A stretch of 64,000 bases of DNA from Scalesia atractyloides (lineage: Eukaryota; Streptophyta; Magnoliopsida; Asterales; Asteraceae): the NCBI GenBank assembly GCA_947069175.1, contig CAMTDV010000017.1, positions 54,011,137 through 54,075,136 of the forward strand. The letters run 5' to 3'. Shown piece by piece: positions 57,374-64,000 of this stretch. Within the stretch, counting starts at the first letter, position 1, and each line of letters begins with the position of its first letter. A program made the position numbers and the translations under genes. Below the pieces are notes generated by a model. That model did not search any database. It was not told the DNA's origin and saw only the letters and a program-made list of their open reading frames with translations.

Positions 57374-57920
57374 TGAAGGTCCGTGATCAGGCGGTTCTAG
57401 ACGGAAGTTAGTGGATAAACGTAAACCGATTCGGTAGAATGTTATTACAGAAAGGAGTAGAAACCGAATGCAGCAGAAATCTTCATTCATACCGAAAGAG
57501 TATACATCTTTATAAGTCCAGCTACCGGAGTTCCTAGAGAGAATCCGGCAGCACCTCCCCGTAGGGATGCCAAAAACTTAAATGACAAATGAACAACACA
57601 CCTATATATAGGGAGACAAGTTCGCTGGAGTGTAGGTGAGTTCGGGCGAACTTGACTATGTCAAGTTCGGCCAAACTTGACATCAACATGCACTTCTCAA
57701 GCGAACTTGGCCTTTTATAGTCAAGTTCGGGCGAACTTGACTAAAGGCACATCAAGTTCGAGCGAACTTTACCAATATAGGTCAAGTTCGGGCGAATTTG
57801 TTCCCTTTAACACTATAATCTCCGTATTTCGGTCGTGTGTTCGATTCTAACCTATACAATATTCAACACACGCTCAATCTAGCCTATTCGACAAGTGACG
57901 AACACAATAGTGCATCAACA
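57374..57920 (-). repeat. T2 3' LTR
   Basis: TATA-like ctatatatag at 57602-57611. Palindrome sites start at 57618, 57638, 57663, 57723, 57754 and 57784, with a half-site near 57694. Confidence 0.92.
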
Positions 57921-60086
57921 GATTCCCCCTTGTTCGTTACTGTCGAAGCTTGATCTTGAACTTCAAAACTTTGAGCCGTGTTTGAATATTCTCTACAACT
58001 TCAATCAAGGTGTCTGCTGATGTCGTCGAGACGCGTCAACAGATTCCCCCTTAATTGATGATCCGGGTTTGCATTAACAACTTTCAATACCTCTGAAATC
58101 TCCAGTTCAGATCTTTGGTTGCGTGGTTTCCGACTCCTCTGATTTACTTGACTGACAAATTTTCTCGAATAACCATCAACTCAAAGCTAATCAATGCAGC
58201 AGCTTCTCCATTTCGACGATAACCGCATCCGAGTTCAGTTTTTGAATAAGCGTTGAGCATCGAGAGTTTATTCCGCACACTCCTAAAGTATCAAAAACTC
58301 AACCGGCAATTGATATAAACTTCGAATCACCGCATCAGAAAACTTCAAATCAACGAATACCCTCGAAAATCCGAAATCCTGATTTCCGTAATCGCAGTTA
58401 AGCACCCTTCAGAAAGATTTGATTAGCAAATCGGTAATCTGCTCAATCAACAAATCTTCATCAGAAACAGATAATCTGGTAATGCATCGAATATGAGAAA
58501 CATACGCCCGCGATCAAAATCACATTCTTCTTCTTTAGTCACAATGTCAGATATATAGCTATCCCGGTAGACCAGCGCCACTTAATCACCAAACATCATC
58601 ATCCAACGGTGGTTAAAGAGAAGAATGATTCATCTGCTTGAAGATTAAAAAATAATGGCCACCAAAGGTTATCATCAGATTTCCTTGGTAATTTTAAAAC
58701 CATCCGTCTTCGGAGCTAGTCATTAATTCCTAAGATCATCACCGAACATTTTGAACGACCTCAGTTCCTCACTAGTATTAACGACTACAAATCCAGCTAA
58801 CTGTTCCTTCACCGGAGATCAGGACTCTAACCCTTAAGCATCAATCTGAATCATGATCTGAATAATCTGAACATCCTGTGATCATGGAATCCCAAATGTA
58901 TAACCTCTTTTGTCAGCAACTGATATACACAGCTTTGTCTGGAAGATCCGATCCCATAAATCATCTTCTGTAATCATGGTACCGCGTACAACCCGGGGCA
59001 ACTGAAACTACAGAGCATCCCTATCTCCTGGCGGTTAGTCCAGTCAATAGTTCATGTGCAAAGTAGAGTTAAAGATAGGCAGTCGTGTGTGCTTCCAAAC
59101 CATACGCGCGACTCAGGTGTCAATCCACAACCATGACCTCAGAATCTGATAAACAACTCCTCCAAGACTCAGTTATGTAACCACCCACTTTCAAAATAGA
59201 CATCAATTTGAAGTACCCAATGAATCTCAATCCTCTGCATTTCTCCGATAATCTGCATTCGGTAACCACCCGGATACTGTTGCTGTAGTCACAAATTTCA
59301 AAAATGTCGGAATCTTCAAATATTGAAAATTTTTTATTCCCCTCATTTTTGCAAATTTTGACCATACTGAAATTTTCACTTAACTTCCCCCTAAAATCCG
59401 GAACTTTCAGTTTTTAACAAATACGGATTTAACGTTTAGGCTCATTACTAGTCACGACACCCAAAAGATCAACATTCTGCATCGGTATCAATGACTCTCC
59501 CGTTATCTTCAAAATTCTGTGACCGTATCACCAAACCTGTACTCTGAAGCTCTAGACGGTGTCCCCGAACATGCCGGTTCGGTCTTCGAAAACTTGAAAA
59601 ATTATCACCAAATTTTTTCTGGACACTCATCACATCAATACGATCAACAAAATTTTTCCATGCCTTTTTTTTAGGCATTGGACCAAGTTCGGGCGAACTT
59701 GAGTTAAGTTTGGGCGGACTTGATCAAGTTCGGGCGGACTTGATCAAGTTCGGGCGAACTTGATCAAGTTTGGGCGAACTTGATCAAGTTTAGGTGAACT
59801 TGATCAAAAATGGTAAAAGTTCGGTCGAACTTGACCAATATAAGTCAAGTTCGGGCGAACTTAATCCCCCAAATCAGCCCATTTTTCACATTTTTCGATC
59901 CAGAATCCTTATTTCTTTGAATTTCGAAATGAATCCACCATAGATCTGGTCGAAAATGGTTTTCTAACAATCCTATCCATTCAATTTTGGATTTTGTCCG
60001 TGAATTGTAGGTTTATTTCATGATTTACGTCTAAAACCCCTCCTAATGTCCATAAATGTCCAAATTCATGAGCGTAGGTGATAACC
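57921..60086 (-). other. T2 internal region, non-coding
   Basis: Polypurine tract at 57921-57935. The LTR-end-like 'gcgtcaacagattccccctt' repeats at 58033-58052. No gag or pol. Palindrome array at 59685-59862. Confidence 0.8.
59685..59862. repeat. Phased palindrome array (20-bp then 30-bp spacing)
   Basis: Sites start at 59685, 59706, 59726, 59746, 59766, 59786, 59817 and 59847. The central units abut as 'gatcaagttcgggcgaactt'. Some arms are mutated (cggact, ttgggc). Confidence 0.93.
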
Positions 60087-60103
60087 GTAGCTCTGATATC
60101 AAT

Positions 60104-60650
60104 TGAAGGTCCGTGATCAGGCGGTTCTAGACGGAAGTTAGTGGATAAACGTAAACCGATTCGGTAGAATGTTATTACAGAAAGGAGTAGACACAGAATG
60201 CAGCAGAAATCTTCATTCATACCGAAAGAGTATACATCTTTATAAGTCCAGCTGTCGGAGTTCCTGGAGAGAATCCGGCATCACCTCCCCATAGGGATGC
60301 CAAAAACTTAAATGAAAAATGAACAACACACCTATATATAGGGAGACAAGTTAGCTGGAGTGTAGGTGAGTTTGGGCGAACTTGACTATGTCAAGTTCGG
60401 CCGAACTTGACATCAACATGCACTTCTCAAGTGAACTTGGCCTTTTATAGTCAAGTTCGGGTGAACTTGACTAAAGGCACATCAAGTTCGAGCGAACTTG
60501 ACCAATATAGGTCAAGTTCGGGCGAACTTGTTCCCTTTTACACTATAATCTTCGTATTTCGATCGTGTGTTCGATTCTAACGTATACAATATTCAGCACA
60601 CGCTAAATCTAGCCTATTCGACAAGTGACGAACACAATAGTGCATCAACA
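60104..60650 (-). repeat. T2 5' LTR
   Basis: 547 bp with TATA-like ctatatatag at 60332-60341 and the same palindrome positions as the 3' LTR, several decayed by C-to-T type changes. Confidence 0.92.
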
Positions 60651-63513
60651 TTAAGCGATATTTGTTATGTCTTAGAGGAATCCGAGAGCACGTCATGGTT
60701 AACATGACACTATTAAGGGCCAACGGTGCGAGGTTGGTGTCCTTAACCTGTAACAACGTGTTAAATGAGAGCTTTCCGTTTAACAGCGCATTAAACATTT
60801 GACGATGATTATTAGGCCATTGGTAGGGCTATTTAAGATTTTGAGTTCATGAAACATCTTAGTTGTGTGCCATAGACCATGACATAAGATTTGAAGCAAA
60901 TCGGAGCTCGGGCACGCAGAATGAGTAAGCTTCCCGATTAGGGAAACGCCTTCGTTTTGAGAACAACAAAAGGCAACCAAACATGCAAGGAATGAACTAC
61001 CCTAATACGAGCCTATTATGATTAAAACATAACAGGGGTCGGGTTTCGAGACGGTCATGCATAGTTTTTAAAACCGAGTCTTTTAACACTAAAACCGCGA
61101 AAAAAAAGGAGCCCATTTCGCAAATCGGGGACGCGTATGGGACACGAAAACGAACCTAAACGCAAAACCGAAGATAAACATCATATCTTTATCTCAAAAA
61201 ACGAAGCACGACAAAACGGGGGGTGGGGTAGGGGCACCCCACCTTGCGACCGCCCCCTTATTATATTTCTTTTTCCTTTTTTTCTTCATCTTCCACACAA
61301 AATCTGCTCATTATCAATAAGAACACAGCTGATCTTCACTTTATTTTATCCAAATCAAAGGTATAGTTCAAGTTTCTTATGATTTTTATGATGATTTCTT
61401 GAGCAAATGTGAACTAGACAAAGAAAACCCTTTTTAATCCATGATTATGGATGATTTAAACATGATTCTTGGCTAAATAAGATCACATCAGGTATTCCTT
61501 GATGTAATATGGTAGCCAAGATCACAAAACTTCGGTTTTTGATACCCTGATCGACCTCTAATCGATCAAAAGCGATTAACAAAGTTATGAACCGAAAAAC
61601 AGTGAAATAAGGCTTGATTGACATGAATTATGGCATGTTTGGATTGTGTTTGATGTGTAGGTACTGAATATAGCACCCACACACTTCTGGACTCGAGTAA
61701 AACACACGGGAACGGAGCTTGCGCTAGATATAACACCCGAAACCTTCGATTAGCATAGGCAGAATATTGTTTGGACTATAACTTGGTCCGTGATGCTTGG
61801 ATTAAGCTGAAATTATGTGTGGTAATGTAGGATATTGATAGGAAGGTCCACATAAAATTTTAGAATTTTTGGAATTTCCTATGATTTTTGGAGATTTTTT
61901 GACTGGTTTGCCGAAAGAAATTCGGGAAAAATACCAAAGGAGTCTATAAACCACCAAAATTTACATGAACACTAAGGAACATATAGGAATATTCTGGGGA
62001 GTTTGGGAGTCCATGTGTTGAATTTTGATTCGGATTAAAAATTCGGGTTTCTGGGAGTTTTCGGTAGCCGGAAACGCACTGAAACAAAATCGGAAAAATC
62101 CCAAATTTTTGCAGGGAGTTCCTGGACATATAAGGAGCTTTCTGGAAAATCTTGGGTATTTTTAGACATCGAATGATAAGCAATGTAAATTATTCAGTTA
62201 AATACTGTTTTACAAATAATTTATTTGAGGAGTTAAAATAGCTAAATAAATTCCCGAATTATTTTTCTCATAATCTATATATTTTTACTGAATGGTATAA
62301 AAATTTCCAGATTTTTATCAAACTTATGTATTAAAGGGAAATTTACGGAATTAAAAACACTTTATTTTAAACTAGTTTCGGCAGTTTACTATATAACGAA
62401 CCTGCCGGAACCGGGAACTGACCGAACCCAACATTTACTGTAGCTGGAACACCGGGAGCATCCCGGGAGATTCCATGGTCGTTTGGACACTACGGGTGTG
62501 TCCAATGCCAGTTCGGGAGAATCCCTGACGACGAAAGCTGAAACTCAATTTTGGGCAACCTGGACTCCCAAAACACCCAAACTCCCATAATGAAAAGTTA
62601 ATCTTTCTTAAATAACAAAATGTTGACACTATTGGTATTCCCGTACCATTATCCGAGCATGTCAAACAACTTACCTTGGCTGGCACGCGAACCGGTGCCC
62701 GGAAGCCAAACTAGAAACTGATACTACCCTGACATCCATCACCATACCAATATACTATAGGTTCAATCCACGGTGAAAACTCATAATCAGGTCCAAGTTA
62801 TGACCATTACCAACTTAGATACTAATTTGAGTCCCTACTTGCATGCGTGTTATTAAAGCTGATCTAGTTGATTGATCACTCTTTGTTTGAGACTACTACT
62901 TTCACTGTGAGTTTCACTCCCCCACTTTTAAACTATTTTACTGTTTTCTAGGGTGATTTGCATGTTACAAACTGTGTTAATTGCACCAACTTGTGATGAC
63001 ACGAACTATCCCCACTACAAGTGATTAACGTAAGCCGTGGGCAGTTGATAGTACTATTGGTCTGACAAACCTAGTTGCTGCGACCGGATTTGTGTGTCGG
63101 CAAACAGGCAACTGCACGCGTCCTAAACTCTGTTATGTTGTTAGGCATAACTACACTGGGGCGTTGAATTGCACGTGACGCAGTTGGTGGGCTGAGGTGT
63201 CTGTTGTGACACGGCCCGGTGGGCTGAGGTGTCTGTTATGACAAGGCCCGGTGTGATGAGGTGTCTGTTGTGACACGGCACGGTTCGAAACGTCAAGGTT
63301 TCACTTGTGCACTCGTGCAATTCCATTTGTGATCTGTGACATGTGCAATTAAACTTGTTAAAGCATTTTGCTACGAAACAACCAAACCAGTGGAATAAGG
63401 AATGTTCGTATGGAATGGCTTGAGTAGGCGGACAGTAGTAGAATAAAAACTGTATTGGCTTGTAGTACCGCACTTGAACTAATGGTTTGTAATATGATAG
63501 TTTACGCATGTTG
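60651..63513 (+). repeat. Gypsy-2 3' LTR, remainder
   Basis: Resumes with ttaagcgatattt, matching 33482 onward, and runs to 'gcatgttg', equivalent to about 36385 in the 5' LTR. Contains a third copy of the 'gatgaggtgtctgttgtgac' unit relative to two in the 5' LTR. Confidence 0.93.
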
Positions 63514-64000
63514 TGTAACAACTCAGAATTTCGTTGTTATCTTTCTTTTATTATCGATCTTATCTATCCTTTGGAAATCTCGAGATTCGTTTATAAGAAA
63601 AGTGTATGTTAATTAATTACAATTATGTATGTTATATCGCATCTAATCGCTTATTAAATCGCATGCAAAACGCAGTTAATTATGTGGTTTTATATTATTT
63701 ATGTGTTATGTGTGTTTGTGGTTATGATTACGCTCTTTATCGCAGCACCCTCGCAAGCTCGAATCGCTAAATTGCACTGTTATATCAATTATAACGCTTA
63801 ATATAACAATCTAATACGAACCGAATTGCCAAACGAACACTTAACGCGAAATCAGCAAACGAAACTTGGTCACCATGCCAAGTTCGGCCGAACTTGGCTA
63901 CCACAAGTTCGCCCGAACTTGCCTGAGACACAAGAATCCCTTATATTCCTCAAGTTCGCTCGAACTTGTACAAATATATACACGTTCGGCTGAACTTAAC
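63514..64000. mobile_element. Start of another LTR-like element (runs off the window)
   Basis: Begins TGTAACAACTCAG inside the gypsy-2 LTR and is unlike any LTR above. Carries the palindrome at 63880, 63905, 63952 and a variant at 63982. Its other end, TSD and orientation cannot be seen. Confidence 0.6.

Larger units (their letters stand above)
57374..60650 (-). mobile_element. T2: second copy of the T non-coding LTR element
   Basis: LTRs of 547 bp (57374-57920 and 60104-60650), both TGAAGGTCC…CATCAACA, differing at roughly 20 positions by eye. Internal 57921-60103 is non-coding and similar to T1. PBS at 60087-60103 (one base changed). Right flank ttaag; left flank is the copia LTR. Confidence 0.9.
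33370..63513 (+). mobile_element. Gypsy-2: chromodomain Ty3/gypsy element, 3' LTR split and truncated
   Basis: 5' LTR 33370-36494, internal 36495-42158, 3' LTR 42159-42275 plus 60651-63513. PBS at 36500-36511 and polypurine tract at 42151-42158 give plus orientation. The 3' LTR is interrupted by an 18.4 kb block flanked by ttaag. Its last about 115 bp are cut off by another element at 63514. Confidence 0.9.

Overview
This 64 kb window is plant nuclear DNA made almost entirely of nested transposable elements. I find no intact host gene, tRNA or rRNA. The element repertoire is chromodomain Ty3/gypsy elements with very long LTRs, a large Ty1/copia element of the Sirevirus type with an extra ORF after pol, hAT and Mutator-like non-autonomous elements, and one SINE end. 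Together with the style of the gag, pol and extra-ORF proteins, this suggests a large-genome dicot, most likely Asteraceae. That assignment is inference.

Layout. (1) 1-13501: a minus-strand gypsy LTR ('B0', cut by the window edge) runs into a decayed gag. B0 is interrupted by a solo LTR of its own family ('B1', 1740-8514, TSD taact), which itself contains a short non-coding LTR element ('T1', 4808-7541, TSD aaatc). B0 also holds a small TIR element (987-1359), a hAT MITE (9162-9791, 8-bp TSD) and a Mutator-like element (9950-11278). (2) 13502-14439 and 32246-33369: two halves of an older island split by a 17.8 kb gypsy locus ('G', 14440-32240, TSD tcgtg). G carries gag but no pol. It contains a Mutator-like element with a perfect 9-bp TSD (19867-20906) and a second, truncated gypsy ('H') with an inverted LTR inside its LTR and a decayed pol (28993-31799). 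(3) 33370-63513: a plus-strand chromodomain gypsy ('gypsy-2') with 3.1 kb LTRs. Its 3' LTR is split by an 18.4 kb block (42276-60650) holding a 15.1 kb minus-strand Sirevirus-like copia element directly followed by a second non-coding element ('T2'). One 5-bp TSD (ttaag) flanks the whole block. (4) 63514-64000: the start of another LTR-like element cutting the end of the gypsy-2 3' LTR.

How the parts relate. The copia element, T1/T2 and the terminal element all carry arrays of a 16-bp palindrome, AAGTTCG-NN-CGAACTT, with conserved arms and a variable centre. In the T and copia LTRs the array lies immediately upstream of the TATA box in the transcribed direction. Spacing is often exactly 30 or 20 bp. 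T has no coding capacity but shares the palindrome, the initiator-Met PBS and the LTR terminus with the copia element, so it may be its non-autonomous partner. The gypsy elements instead share a different promoter-like cassette, a TATA box in the loop of a long imperfect hairpin, found five times.

All coding regions are broken by stops, frameshifts or loss of catalytic residues. The window is best read as a retrotransposon graveyard with unusually clear insertion order and cis-regulatory structure.
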